A stretch of 64,000 nt of DNA from UBA6522 sp965262365 (GCA_965262365.1 OZ253541.1:3658001-3722000); one strand, 5' to 3'. Shown: positions 33,577-45,476, counted from the first letter of the stretch. The notes: generated by a model from the letters alone, not told the origin. Numbers and translations are program-made.

Positions 33577-35004
33577 CTAGCCCTCCAACCAGCTACTCAC
33601 CTCTTCCAGATCCTCGATGGTAAGACTGCCCGCCGCCTGCTTGAGCAGCAGGACATTGAGGATGTAGTCGTATCGGCTACGCGCATAGTTGGTCTGCGCG
33701 CGCCGCAACGTATTCTGCGATACCAGTACGTCGACGGTGGTCCGCGTACCCACTTCGAAGCCCGCCTCGGTCGCCTGCAGCGCGGTCGAGGATGATTGCA
33801 CGGCCTGGCGAAGCGCCTGCACGCGGGCGATCTCGGAAATGACGCTCAAGTACGCGTCGCGCGTTGCCCGCTCCGTGGCGCGGGCGACGCGCTCCAGGGC
33901 TTCCAGGGTGGCCCTGTGCAGGTAGACCGCCTGCTGAATTCTTGCGCCGTTGACGCCGCCGGAATAGATGGGAATGCTGAAGTTGAGAGACAGGCCGTAA
34001 CTTTGCGCCTCCGACTCGGACCCGGTTTCCTCGGGCGGGCAACGGAATGCTGCCTGATTCAAACACGGTGGATTCGCCACCAGGTTGTTGATTCGGGTCG
34101 TGCTTGAGCCCGACTGGCCCAGGTTGCCGCTGAGGCTCAGGGTAGGTAACCGGACACTGCGCTGAATTGCGATATCGTCAAGGGCGATATCCGAGCCGAT
34201 TCGGCTCGAGATCAGCGCAAGATTCTGGTCCAGCGCCGTCTGTACCCATGCCTCCGCATTGTCGGGGTCGGGTCTCATCAACGGAATCTCGTCCATTGGT
34301 CCGTCGAGTTCCATGACGGACTCGCCGATGATCTCCCGGAGAAATTCCCGCGCCGTTGCCACGGTCTGCTGAGCACCGATTTCCGCGGCAATGGCCTGGT
34401 CGTAGCCCGCCTGGGCTTCCTGCACGTCGGTGATGGCGATCAGCCCGACTTCAAAACGCCTCTGAGCCTGCTCCAGTTGCCGGCCGATGGCTTCCCTCGC
34501 CGTGATTTCGGAAACCAGGGTGTCCTCAGCCGCAAGTACCAGGAAGTAGCTGGTTGCGACCCGGACCAACAAGTCCTGCCGGGTCAGCGCCAGGTCGGTC
34601 TCGGCCTGTGCCACACGCTTTCCGGCCTGCCTGAGACCGACGTACCCGCCCCAGTCGAACACGGGCTGGTTCAGTCTGATGGACCAGTTGGCCGAATCGC
34701 GCTCGAATTCGGTGCTCAATATATCCGGATCCGGCTGCCCCGAAGCAAAGTCGGTGGGCCGGTTAGGGTCCTCCTGGAACGCAATGGAACTACCGAGCGA
34801 CAGGCTCACCGACGGCAGCATGATGCTACGCGCCATTGGCATGACCTGGCGGCGCGCCAGGTAGTTGGCCTCGGCTTCGCGCAGGATCGGGTCGTACATC
34901 TGCGCCAGCCGGTAGACGTCCAGCAGGTTTTCTGCGGAGACGGGCGCGGCTGAGAAGACTAGAAGTCCGAGAAAGGCGATCAAGCGACTTTTAGGGTGCC
35001 TCAT
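33577..35004 (-). CDS. tolC: TolC-family outer-membrane channel
   Basis: A 475-residue TolC-type channel. A signal peptide (LIAFLGLLVFSAAPVSAENL) is followed by two repeated outer-membrane efflux-protein halves with long coiled helices: LLDVYRLAQMYDPILREAEA, later RFEVGLIAITDVQEAQAGYD, and near the end FEVGTRTTVDVLVSQNTLRR. It would form the exit duct for type I secretion and RND/ABC efflux pumps. I set the start at 35004 (MRHPKSRL), which gives the signal peptide. Rhodanese and pcm lie directly upstream, an arrangement I associate with gammaproteobacterial tolC loci. Confidence 0.92.
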   Translation of the reverse strand: MRHPKSRLIAFLGLLVFSAAPVSAENLLDVYRLAQMYDPILREAEANYLARRQVMPMARSIMLPSVSLSLGSSIAFQEDPNRPTDFASGQPDPDILSTEFERDSANWSIRLNQPVFDWGGYVGLRQAGKRVAQAETDLALTRQDLLVRVATSYFLVLAAEDTLVSEITAREAIGRQLEQAQRRFEVGLIAITDVQEAQAGYDQAIAAEIGAQQTVATAREFLREIIGESVMELDGPMDEIPLMRPDPDNAEAWVQTALDQNLALISSRIGSDIALDDIAIQRSVRLPTLSLSGNLGQSGSSTTRINNLVANPPCLNQAAFRCPPEETGSESEAQSYGLSLNFSIPIYSGGVNGARIQQAVYLHRATLEALERVARATERATRDAYLSVISEIARVQALRQAVQSSSTALQATEAGFEVGTRTTVDVLVSQNTLRRAQTNYARSRYDYILNVLLLKQAAGSLTIEDLEEVSSWLEG

Positions 35005-35036
35005 AGTGGTCCTACCGTTGAATTCGAAGTTCGTTA

Positions 35037-35369
35037 CTAGTACCGGGGAACGGAAGAATCGATTTCCAGTGACCAGGCGTCGATTCCGCCGGAAAGGTTG
35101 AATACTCTGGCGTAACCGGATGCCGCCAGGTATTCGGCCACGCGAAGGCTGCGAACGCCGCTGTGACACATCACGACGAACGTTTGCTCCCGGTCCAATT
35201 CGTCCAGCCGACCAGGTACCGTTCGCATCGGGATGTGGATGGAATCCGCCACGTGAGCGGCCTGCCACTCGGCCGGCTCGCGCACGTCGAGCAGCGTCAC
35301 GGCGCCTCTTTGGCCTTCCGGCCAGCGCAGGCGAAATTCCGTGGGTGTCAGTTCGGGAATTTTGGTCAT
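35037..35369 (-). CDS. Single-domain rhodanese (GlpE-like)
   Basis: A 110-residue rhodanese-fold protein. It opens with TPTEFRLRWPEGQRGAVTLL, has the LDVREPAEWQAAHVADSIHI substrate loop, and the catalytic Cys in VMCHSGVRS (six-residue loop). Such enzymes move sulfane sulfur from thiosulfate or persulfides to acceptors such as cyanide or thioredoxin. It lies between pcm and the TolC gene on the same strand, probably in one operon. Confidence 0.9.
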   Translation of the reverse strand: MTKIPELTPTEFRLRWPEGQRGAVTLLDVREPAEWQAAHVADSIHIPMRTVPGRLDELDREQTFVVMCHSGVRSLRVAEYLAASGYARVFNLSGGIDAWSLEIDSSVPRY

Positions 35370-35378
35370 TATTTCGCC

Positions 35379-36029
35379 CTAGAGCACGAAGGGCTCGGGA
35401 CGCTCGGCATTGACCAGCGATGAGACAACCGTTTCAAACAGACTTTCCTGCGTTCTGTCGCCATTGAGATCCGAGGAAATCAGCAACGCGTTCATCACCG
35501 GTGGACGCCCGACGACGATGAAGAGCCTCCCGCCGGGCCGAAGCAGGCGCGTGAACGTATCGTCCAGTTCAGGTACGGACCCGGTGACGGCGATGGCGTC
35601 GAACTGCTCGTGCCAGTCGAGCGCGACCGCGTCGCCGGTTCGCAGTTCGACGTTCCGGATATTGTCGCGCTGGAGCTTGGCTGCCGCATCGGAGGTGAAG
35701 TCCGCAAAGATGTCCACGCTTACCACGCGCCCCGCGAGCCTGGCGAGACAGGAAGTGATAAAGCCGCTGCCCGTCCCTACTTCCAGCACGGTGTCCGCCG
35801 GGTCCAGGGCCAATGCCTGCAGTAGCCGGCCCTCGACGCTGGGCGTCATCGTTCGCTGGCCATGGGCCAGGGGGATTTCCGTGTCCGCAAACGCCAGTTC
35901 CCGATAGGCCTCCGGGACAAAGCGCTCTCTGCGGACCTGTCGAACCACATTGAGGACTCGCTCGTCCAGAACTTCCCAGGCTCGAAGTTGTTGCCCGAGC
36001 ATCTGGGCACGTGCGGCTTCAAGGTTCAT
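35379..36029 (-). CDS. pcm: Protein-L-isoaspartate O-methyltransferase family
   Basis: A 216-residue SAM-dependent methyltransferase of the Pcm family. ARAQMLGQQLRAWEVLDERV opens the protein, RERFVPEAYRELAFADTEIP and LAHGQRTMTPSVEGRLLQAL are family hallmarks, and VLEVGTGSGFITSCLARLAG is the SAM loop. It methylates isoaspartyl residues to start their repair. Family members at tolC loci sometimes lack strong repair activity. The frame extends 49 codons upstream, but the ATG at 36029 gives the normal start. Confidence 0.9.
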   Translation of the reverse strand: MNLEAARAQMLGQQLRAWEVLDERVLNVVRQVRRERFVPEAYRELAFADTEIPLAHGQRTMTPSVEGRLLQALALDPADTVLEVGTGSGFITSCLARLAGRVVSVDIFADFTSDAAAKLQRDNIRNVELRTGDAVALDWHEQFDAIAVTGSVPELDDTFTRLLRPGGRLFIVVGRPPVMNALLISSDLNGDRTQESLFETVVSSLVNAERPEPFVL

Positions 36030-36335
36030 CGAATGGTAGATACTGCTCTGTCGAATGCAGCGGAACTTTTGCCACGGACTGCTAGGGTACGGAGTTTCCC
36101 TATCCCCTACAAGCAATCCCCGGTGGCCGCTTTCCAAAGAATTATCGTGAACCCCGATAATTCCCATTCGTCGCAAAAGGTGTGTGCGGACAGCCCTTTC
36201 CAGCGTCGTGGGCGAGGAACGGGCCGGGGATGGCGCAGAGTGGCGAGCCCCCGATCCGAGCCCCGACAGGGATGGCGGGGTGAGGATTAGCTGTCCACAC
36301 GCGCCACCACCACCGTCGTTGAATAGGTCCGGCGA
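36030..36335. other. 306-bp intergenic region between pcm and hppA
   Basis: No gene is recognisable. The pcm-proximal half should hold its promoter. The hppA-proximal half is GC-rich and bounded by an imperfect inverted repeat (see 36180-36301). It lies upstream of pcm and downstream of the hppA stop. Confidence 0.5.
36180..36301. repeat. GC-rich segment bounded by an imperfect inverted repeat
   Basis: GTGTGCGGACAG at the left (36180-36191) and CTGTCCACACG at the right (36291-36301) pair apart from a two-base bulge. The ~100 bp between contains G/C-rich blocks that could fold further. It resembles a small non-coding palindromic element; no second copy was seen in this window. Confidence 0.3.
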
Positions 36336-38348
<2,013 letters not shown>

Positions 38349-38433
38349 TCGCTACTCTCCTGCCGGTGGCAAAAAACGCGGCATTCTAACATGGGGAGGA
38401 GGCCCCGGCGGCGTTCCCAGGCACCCTTTCCAG

Positions 38434-39621
38434 TCAGGGCCTGTTAACGATTTCCGAGGCTCGCTCCCGCCAGCCTTGAAGGCGCAGGCGCCGCTTGTCA
38501 GGGTCCAATCCGCCCAGGGCTTCCACTTCCTCGTAAAAGGCATCGAGCCCATTCGTCTCCAGTAGCCAACACAGGCCCGGCACCCAGTATTCGTAAGTCG
38601 CCACGGATGCGATATGGGCATTGTTCAGGGGACGGGAAAACCAGGCATCGTAGTTGCCAACGCCATCCCCGGACTGTCTCAGGGCGGCATATTCCGCGCG
38701 CAGCGTCTCGAAAGCGGATTCCTTGGCGCGTCGCATTGCGTCGGCCGAATCGGGCCCGGCGTAGATCGCCCGCAACCGCTCCCTCTGGCGGCCGATCAGT
38801 TCAGCGAACTGCTTGCGGCTGAGGACTTGTTCCCGGTAAGCCTCCATGCCGTCGGCATGGCCGGACTGCATCAGCCAGCGCAGGGTCCCGTATTCCGCGA
38901 CGGCAGTTGCGAATGCCTCGTTGAGGTCGCTGTCGCCCCTGAGATAGAACTTCTGATGGGCCAGTTCGTGGACAAGCGTTTCCACGAGTTGATATTCCGG
39001 ACCTGCGATCATGGTACTGACCACCGGGTCGGCGAAATACCCGAGCGTGGAAAAGGCACTTGCGCCACCGATCAGAACATCCAGGCCGTCAGCCTCCAGA
39101 CGCGCCGCATATCGCCGTGCTGCGGCTTCGTTGAAGTACCCGCGGTAACTTACGCAACCTGCGAATGGGAAACACCAGGTCCGTGGGTCTATGGAAAACT
39201 CATCGGCTGCGACCACATTCCAGACCGTGATGTTGCGCCCGCGACCGTCGTTGGTGCGCTCGGGCCCGGCGTCGTTGTTGCGCTCGGGCCCGGCGTTGTC
39301 TGGCTCGAGATCGACGTAGGTTGCATAGCTGCTGTTGTCGGGAAGAGCCAGTTCGTCGACGGCGAACCGCCGTATTGCAAGGACCGCGCTCAACGCCTCC
39401 CGGGTCTGCGCGCTCGTCTGCGGATCTTCGATGACCGTCTCGATGGGGACCCGCTTGCTCATCATCGACAACTGGCCCGTGACCGCCTGCCAGTAATACG
39501 GCAGGGAACAGCCGCCGAGAAGCGAGGCCGCGCCGATGACGATGAAGGCCAGCGCGCCCCCCCTGGCGACGCGGGACTCTTGCCACCGGCGACTGGTCTT
39601 GAGCGATGGATCCATGCTCAT
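38434..39621 (-). CDS. Predicted aminopeptidase (HExxH metallopeptidase lipoprotein)
   Basis: A 395-residue protein of the predicted-aminopeptidase family (Pfam Aminopep type). After a hydrophobic signal ending in a lipobox-like LLGGC it is probably a lipoprotein. The zinc site is VETLVHELAHQKFYLRG (HELAH), with the downstream LNEAFATAVAEYG as likely third ligand. Conserved family blocks such as RRYAARLEADGLDV and LGYFADPVVSTM are present. Near residue 110 an 8-residue tandem repeat (AGPERxND) interrupts the family sequence. Substrate and physiological role are unknown. Confidence 0.85.
   Translation of the reverse strand: MSMDPSLKTSRRWQESRVARGGALAFIVIGAASLLGGCSLPYYWQAVTGQLSMMSKRVPIETVIEDPQTSAQTREALSAVLAIRRFAVDELALPDNSSYATYVDLEPDNAGPERNNDAGPERTNDGRGRNITVWNVVAADEFSIDPRTWCFPFAGCVSYRGYFNEAAARRYAARLEADGLDVLIGGASAFSTLGYFADPVVSTMIAGPEYQLVETLVHELAHQKFYLRGDSDLNEAFATAVAEYGTLRWLMQSGHADGMEAYREQVLSRKQFAELIGRQRERLRAIYAGPDSADAMRRAKESAFETLRAEYAALRQSGDGVGNYDAWFSRPLNNAHIASVATYEYWVPGLCWLLETNGLDAFYEEVEALGGLDPDKRRLRLQGWRERASEIVNRP
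39247..39294. repeat. In-frame 24-bp tandem duplication in the aminopeptidase gene
   Basis: Two adjacent 24-bp units (39247-39270 and 39271-39294) differ at one base and encode AGPERNND/AGPERTND-type octapeptides on the minus strand. A partial third unit follows. Being a multiple of three, it can expand or contract without breaking the gene. Confidence 0.8.
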
Positions 39622-39663
39622 GGGGATGACATTGGAAGGTAGGCGCTACGTTATCATCAAACC

Positions 39664-40881
39664 ATGGAGATCTACGAAGTCGGAGGCGCCGTCCGGGATT
39701 CGCTGCTGGACCTTGCGGTCGGCGAGCGGGACTGGGTCGTGGTCGGCGCGAGACCCGGGGACCTGCTTCGCCTGGGCTACAAGCAGGTGGGCAAGGACTT
39801 TCCCGTTTTCCTCCATCCGAAATCCGGCGAGGAATACGCCATTGCACGAACCGAGCGCAAGGTGGGGCCCGGCTACCACGGTTTCGCGTTCGATACCTCC
39901 ACTTCGGTCACCCTGGAAGAGGACCTGGCGCGTCGCGATCTGACCATCAACGCCATGGCGCGCGATGAGCACGGTACGCTGATCGATCCCTATGGCGGGC
40001 GCCAGGACCTGGAGGCGCGAATCCTTCGGCATGTCTCCGAGGCGTTCGTCGAGGATCCGCTACGGATACTGCGCGTGGCCCGGTTCGCGGCGCGGTTCGG
40101 GAAGCTCGGCTTTACCGTGGCGCCCGCGACGATGGAACTGATGGAGCGCCTGGTCGAGTCCGGGGAAGCGTCGGCGCTGAAACCGGAACGCGTCTGGCAG
40201 GAAACCGACAAGGCCCTGGCGGAGCTCGAGCCGGACGTCTATTTCCGCGTGCTGCGGGAGTGCGGCGCCCTGCAGGTGGTGTTTCCCGAAATCGACGCCC
40301 TTTTCGGCGTACCGCAACCGGCCAGGTGGCATCCGGAGATCGATACCGGCGTGCACACACTGATGGCGCTGCACCAGGGCGCCAGGCTGTCGTCGAGCGT
40401 CTCGGTCCGCTTCGCGGTGCTGACCCACGACCTGGGCAAGGCCACGACGCCCAAAAGCATTCTCCCGAGCCACCGGGGGCACGAGGAACGATCCGTCCAA
40501 CTGTTGCGAAAGCTGTGTGAGCGCTTGCCCGTGCCGCGCCGGTACCGGGAATTGGCCGAGGCGGTCGCGCGCCACCACGGCAAGGTGCATCGCGCCGCCG
40601 AACTCAGACCGGCAACGATCTACAAACTGATCGAGTCGGCCGACGCATTGCGGCGGCCACAGCGATTCGAAGACTTTCTCCTGGCCTGCGAAGCCGATGC
40701 TCGCGGCCGCCTGGGTCTGGAGACGCGCCCCTATCCACAGGCAGGAATCCTCCTCAAGGCATTGGCAGCCGCCCAGGCGGTTCGCAGCGAGGATGCCGGA
40801 CCGGGGGCGAGCGGCCCCGCCCTCGGCATGCGGTTGCGCCAGCAGCGAATTCGGGCGATTCGCGACACGCTCGTCCGCTAG
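39664..40881 (+). CDS. cca: Multifunctional CCA tRNA nucleotidyltransferase
   Basis: A 405-residue class II CCA-adding enzyme that adds or repairs the 3' CCA of tRNAs. EVGGAVRDSLLDLAVGERDW opens the polymerase domain with its catalytic carboxylates, LARRDLTINAMARDE and GGRQDLEARILRHVSEAFVE are the next motifs, and EDPLRILRVARFAARFG is the nucleotide-binding helix. A C-terminal HD domain (VLTHDLGKATTP, ARHHGKVHRA) marks the gammaproteobacterial multifunctional form with phosphatase/phosphodiesterase activity. It is divergent from the aminopeptidase and convergent with lhr. Confidence 0.96.
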   Translation: MEIYEVGGAVRDSLLDLAVGERDWVVVGARPGDLLRLGYKQVGKDFPVFLHPKSGEEYAIARTERKVGPGYHGFAFDTSTSVTLEEDLARRDLTINAMARDEHGTLIDPYGGRQDLEARILRHVSEAFVEDPLRILRVARFAARFGKLGFTVAPATMELMERLVESGEASALKPERVWQETDKALAELEPDVYFRVLRECGALQVVFPEIDALFGVPQPARWHPEIDTGVHTLMALHQGARLSSSVSVRFAVLTHDLGKATTPKSILPSHRGHEERSVQLLRKLCERLPVPRRYRELAEAVARHHGKVHRAAELRPATIYKLIESADALRRPQRFEDFLLACEADARGRLGLETRPYPQAGILLKALAAAQAVRSEDAGPGASGPALGMRLRQQRIRAIRDTLVR

Positions 40882-40920
40882 CAGTCCGTGGCAGAAGTCC
40901 GGCGAGGTTCGCCGTGCGCA

Positions 40921-43900
40921 TCAGAACTTATCGCGCAATCGACTCCTTCTGGAGGCCGCCAGTCTGGCCCGCATCCGCGGTGAAATCGCCAGGCCGCCCC
41001 GCGGCGTAGTCTGCGCGGCGGTACGGCCCCTGAGTTCCATCTCGGCGCGGCAGCGCTCGGGGCCGTCCAGGGGTTCGAGCCATTGCAATCCCGCGGCTGT
41101 GAGGGTCGCCACGGCAACGCCGCCCCGGTAGAGCAGGCGATGGCTGTGAACGGCCGCCACCCGGCCGCCAGGGGTGAGAATGCCCGCCAGGTTCAGCGGG
41201 TCCGCCGCCGAGACCGCGATCCAGTCATCTGCCGGTGAATCCCGCCTGCATCTGCGGAGCATCTGCACCGCGCTTGCGAGCGCGAACTGCTCGCCGCCCA
41301 GGGCACCGACGAATCGCCCGCCGCGAATCTCTCCGCGTGCCTCCAGACGCCTGAAAACGCCCAACAGATCGCGCCAACCCGGCAGGCCGCTCTCCCGCTG
41401 CAGGACGCTACGGCAGACGACTCCGTAGCGGCGCAGAACGGCCCTTGCCGCATGCTCGACAGCTTCCCGGAAGGATTCGCCGGAGACTTCCCCGGGCACC
41501 GCGGCCAACAGTGCCCAACGGCCGGCCGCGTCGAAACTCGGCCCTCGCCGGCTGCGCCGGCCGTGAAACCCCTTGCGGCGGCTCGGCGGTGTGATAAGCA
41601 CACGCAGCCCCTGGAAGGCATCGGCGGTAACCAGTCCGCCGGCCACCAGTTCCGCCAATGCCTCCTCGGTCTGAACCCTCAGCAGTCCGCTGGCCTGAAC
41701 GAGTTCCTGGAAGAACAGCGCGCCCCTGTCCGTCAGCAAATCGCGAATTCGCGCCGCCCCTGTCGACAGGGGCGTTTCTCCGACCGCGCCATTGGCTGAC
41801 GCGGCCTGCCGTCTCCAAAGGCCGAGCGATTCGCGCGGCAGAATGACGATGGGCGAATTCGCCACGGTCCCGCGGCCCCGCCGCGGACCTCCTTCATCTG
41901 CCTGGACGCGATGCTGCCGGAGCACCGGCCGGTACCAGGCGATACGCCCGGAAACGGCCAGCTCGTCCATGAGCGCGGGGCTGTAGTCCGCCAGCCGAGC
42001 CGGGAGGACCTGCCGCTCCCAGGCCGCGGCCGGCAGCGCCAGGCCTTGCAGTTCCTCGATGACCGCCGCCAGCGCCTCGCTGCCCTGCCGCCGCTCCTTG
42101 CCCAGGCCCTGCCAGCGGAACAGAAACCGCTGATAAACCTCGATGGTGACCGGTTCGATTTCGCTGCGCAGGCGCTTGAGCGTGTAGCGGTGAATTCGCG
42201 CCAACAGACGCCGGTCGCACCATTCTTCCACGGACTCCCCGGGCGATGCGGATTCGGCGGCGCGTTCGCTGAAACGCCCGCGCATGGCGAAACCTTCCGC
42301 CTCAAGCGCCGCCAGGGCCCCCGCCACGTCTTGCGTTGCCAATCCCAGCGGTTGGCCCAGTTCCGCGGCGGTCACCGGCCCCAGGCCCTCCATCCGGCTG
42401 CGGATAAGCTCACGCAGCGCTGCTTCGGGCGTACCGATGTCGCTTTCGAGCGCGTCGATTCGCGGCTCGGTCCTACCGTCGGGCACCGCCATCGCCAGTT
42501 CCGCCAGGCGCTCTGCGCTGACCCACACCCAGGCGCCCCCGCGCATCCGGAAGGTACTTGCCCGTCCATCGACTACCAACCGTTCGAACATGGAATGCGC
42601 GGACTTTTCAGGCTCCGACGGCGCCATGAAACCGAGTACCACCAGGGCGTCGTGCAGTTCGTCCTCGTCCCGGAAGTCCGGCCACGCTTCCGTACGCACC
42701 CGCCGGATCGCCTCCGGGTCGAGACGGCCCAGGTCCGCTGCCTGCTCCACCGTCAAATGGCGTCGCGACTGAATGGCCAGCGTGCGCCGCTCTTCGGCCG
42801 GGGCATCGTCCAGGAAGGCGTACGGCCTGGCGCTCAGTACCTCCTGGGCCAGTGGCGAGGGACTGGTCAGCTCGCGGCACACCACCTCCACTTCGCCGGC
42901 CTCGATTCGTCCCAGCAAGGCGGCCAGTCCATCGATGTCCATGACCCCGTGCAGGCAGTCCTCCAGGGTCTGCGCCACCAGCGGGTGATCCGGGATCTCG
43001 CGCTCGCCGGCCAGGTTTTCCGCGCAGGCGAGTTGATCGGGGAACACCGTAGCCAGCAGGTCCTCGGCGTCCGCGCGCTGAAAGTAGGCGGGCGCGCGCT
43101 TGCCGTTGCGGAACCGCCGGATCGCCAGCGCAACGGTGGCGTTCCAGCGCCAGCGTCCCGGGAATACGGGGGCGGTCAGCACGGCCTGGGTAAGCACATC
43201 CGCAACGGTCGCCCTGGCCAGGTAGCGAATCACTTCCACCAGGGGAAAGCTGTGCACCACGCCCAGCGAGATGACAATAGCGTCCTCCAGCGCCGCCGCC
43301 TGAAGCTCGAAGTTGAACCGCCGGCAGAACCGTTTTCTGAGCGCCAGACCCCAGGCGCGGTTGAGCCGCGACCCATAGGGCGAATGAATGACGATATGAG
43401 TATCGCCCGCCTCGTCGAAGAAGCGCTCGATGACGATTCGCTGCGCGGTGGGCAGCGCGTCCAGGGCGGCGCGCGCCGCAGCCAGGTATTCGCACAATTG
43501 TTCCGCAGCAACCAGCGGCAGCGCATGCCTTTCAGTCAGTGCCTCGGCCACGCCGGCAACCGTGTCGCCCTCTAGCGCCTCGTCCACTTCACTTCGCAGG
43601 CGTGAAACCGCAGCGGAGAGTTCATCGCTTCGCCCCGGGGCCTCGCCGAACCAGAACGGGATGGTGGGCGGCAGCCCACGGGCATCCTCCACGAAGACCT
43701 TGCCCGAATGGACCTTGAGAATACGATAGGACGTATTACCCAGCTGAAAGATGTCGCCGGGCATGCTTTCGAAGGCGAAGTCTTCGTTCAGCGTGCCGAC
43801 GAACAGCTCACCGGGCAGCAACGTGACGTCGTAGTCGAACTGATCGGGAATGGTGCCGCCGTTGGTGAGCGCGGTCAGACGAGCCGCCCGCCTCGGCCGC

Positions 43901-45327
43901 AACCGGCCGTTGACCCGGTCATGGTGCAGGTAGGCGCCGCGTCGGCCGCGCTGGGTGGTGAAGCCGTCGGCGAGCATCCTCACGACGTCCAGGTAATCGC
44001 TCCGGGACAGATCGCGGAACGGTGCGCTGCGGGCGATGAGGTCGAACAGCGCGTCGACCTCCCACTCGCGCATGCTCACCTCGGCCACGATCTGCTGGCT
44101 CAGCACATCGAGCGGCTTGCGGCAGAGTTTGACGGCCTCGAGTTCACCGCGGGCAACCGAGTCGAGCAGCGCCGCACACTCCACCAACTCGTCCCGGGAA
44201 AGGGGCACCAGCCGCCCCTTGGGAACGCGATCCACCCCGTGGCCGGAGCGCCCCACCCGCTGCAGCAGCGTTGCGATCGCGCGGGGGGAGCCCAGTTGGC
44301 AGACCAGGTCCGCCTCGCCGATGTCGATGCCCAGTTCCAGCGATGCCGTGGCCACCAGTACCTTGAGTTTGCCGGCCTTGAGCCGTTTCTCGGCCATCAG
44401 CCGGTGCTCCCTGGAGAGGCTGCCATGATGGGAGGTGACCTGGTCCTCGCCGCACCGGTCCGCCAGGTGGCGGGCGACGCGCTCGGCCAGCCGGCGGGTA
44501 TTGACGAATACGATCGTGGTCCGGTGATCGGCCGCCAGCGCGGCCAGGCGATCGTAGATCTCGATCCAGACCTCGTTGGACATGATCGCCTCCAGCGGCG
44601 ACGACGGCAGCTCCAGCTTGAGATCCCAGTCGCGAACGTGTCCCCGGTCGACGACCTGACAGGGCGAGCGGTCCGCGCCGACGAGAAACTCCACCATGGT
44701 GTCCATGGGCTTGGTGGTCGCCGAAACGCCCACTCGCGTCGGCGGGCGCTCGCAAAGCGCGGCGAGGCGCTCCAGGGAGACCGCCAGATGGGCGCCGCGC
44801 TTGTTGCCTGCCAGGGCATGGATCTCGTCGACGATGACCGTCTCCACGGTCGCCAACATGCGGCGACCCGATTCCGCGGTCAGCAGGATGTAGAGCGACT
44901 CGGGCGTGGTGACGAGGATGTGGGGGGCTTGCCGGCGCATTCGCGCACGCTCGCTCTGAGTGGTATCCCCGGTGCGCACCAGTGCGCGGATGACGACGTC
45001 GGGCGCGCCCGATACCAGCAACTCATCGCGTATTCCGGCCAGCGGCGCCTGCAGGTTCTTGTTGATGTCGTTGGACAGCGCCTTCAGTGGGGACACGTAG
45101 AGAATGCAGGTCTCGTCGGGCAGGCCGTGCTCCAGGCCGCGCTTGACCAGTTTATCGATGACACCGAGAAAGGCGGCAAGCGTCTTGCCCGATCCCGTGG
45201 GTGCGCTGATCAGGGTGTGGGAGCCGGCGCCGATCGCCTGCCACGCGCGCTGCTGCACGGCGGTCACGGCGGGAAACTGGCTCCGGAACCAACTCGCCAC
45301 CGCCGGATGAAAGCCCCCCAGATCCAT
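40921..45327 (-). CDS. lhr: Large helicase-related protein Lhr
   Basis: A 1468-residue superfamily 2 helicase. Motif I is LISAPTGSGKTLAAFLGVID near residue 45, motif II VIVDEIHALAGNKRGAHL, and motif VI LLQRVGRSGHGVDRVPKGRL. The long C-terminal part with DEAD/H-associated, winged-helix and Lhr-CTD regions matches full-length Lhr (~1500 residues). Lhr is a 3'-to-5' ATP-dependent DNA helicase linked to repair. The frame extends to 45507, but the ATG at 45327 (MDLGGFHPAV) starts the conserved domain. Long frames on the other strand here are composition shadows. Confidence 0.95.
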   Translation of the reverse strand: MDLGGFHPAVASWFRSQFPAVTAVQQRAWQAIGAGSHTLISAPTGSGKTLAAFLGVIDKLVKRGLEHGLPDETCILYVSPLKALSNDINKNLQAPLAGIRDELLVSGAPDVVIRALVRTGDTTQSERARMRRQAPHILVTTPESLYILLTAESGRRMLATVETVIVDEIHALAGNKRGAHLAVSLERLAALCERPPTRVGVSATTKPMDTMVEFLVGADRSPCQVVDRGHVRDWDLKLELPSSPLEAIMSNEVWIEIYDRLAALAADHRTTIVFVNTRRLAERVARHLADRCGEDQVTSHHGSLSREHRLMAEKRLKAGKLKVLVATASLELGIDIGEADLVCQLGSPRAIATLLQRVGRSGHGVDRVPKGRLVPLSRDELVECAALLDSVARGELEAVKLCRKPLDVLSQQIVAEVSMREWEVDALFDLIARSAPFRDLSRSDYLDVVRMLADGFTTQRGRRGAYLHHDRVNGRLRPRRAARLTALTNGGTIPDQFDYDVTLLPGELFVGTLNEDFAFESMPGDIFQLGNTSYRILKVHSGKVFVEDARGLPPTIPFWFGEAPGRSDELSAAVSRLRSEVDEALEGDTVAGVAEALTERHALPLVAAEQLCEYLAAARAALDALPTAQRIVIERFFDEAGDTHIVIHSPYGSRLNRAWGLALRKRFCRRFNFELQAAALEDAIVISLGVVHSFPLVEVIRYLARATVADVLTQAVLTAPVFPGRWRWNATVALAIRRFRNGKRAPAYFQRADAEDLLATVFPDQLACAENLAGEREIPDHPLVAQTLEDCLHGVMDIDGLAALLGRIEAGEVEVVCRELTSPSPLAQEVLSARPYAFLDDAPAEERRTLAIQSRRHLTVEQAADLGRLDPEAIRRVRTEAWPDFRDEDELHDALVVLGFMAPSEPEKSAHSMFERLVVDGRASTFRMRGGAWVWVSAERLAELAMAVPDGRTEPRIDALESDIGTPEAALRELIRSRMEGLGPVTAAELGQPLGLATQDVAGALAALEAEGFAMRGRFSERAAESASPGESVEEWCDRRLLARIHRYTLKRLRSEIEPVTIEVYQRFLFRWQGLGKERRQGSEALAAVIEELQGLALPAAAWERQVLPARLADYSPALMDELAVSGRIAWYRPVLRQHRVQADEGGPRRGRGTVANSPIVILPRESLGLWRRQAASANGAVGETPLSTGAARIRDLLTDRGALFFQELVQASGLLRVQTEEALAELVAGGLVTADAFQGLRVLITPPSRRKGFHGRRSRRGPSFDAAGRWALLAAVPGEVSGESFREAVEHAARAVLRRYGVVCRSVLQRESGLPGWRDLLGVFRRLEARGEIRGGRFVGALGGEQFALASAVQMLRRCRRDSPADDWIAVSAADPLNLAGILTPGGRVAAVHSHRLLYRGGVAVATLTAAGLQWLEPLDGPERCRAEMELRGRTAAQTTPRGGLAISPRMRARLAASRRSRLRDKF

Positions 45328-45476
45328 GGCACAAGCATACGGGAAACGGCGCCCGCATATTTGGCCGGGTGACTCGCCCACGGCGCCTGCCAATGCGCTC
45401 CGCGAAGTCGTCGAGGCGTCACCGCAACGCGGCGCACGCCGTATAATCGGGCCTCTCCGGTGAAGTGGGCTCCAAG

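Noticed and set aside
41911..43575. Long plus-strand open frame (about 554 codons) opposite lhr
   Set aside because: Composition shadow of a strong GC-rich coding frame on the minus strand; low-complexity Gly/Arg/Gln-rich translation with no family motif.
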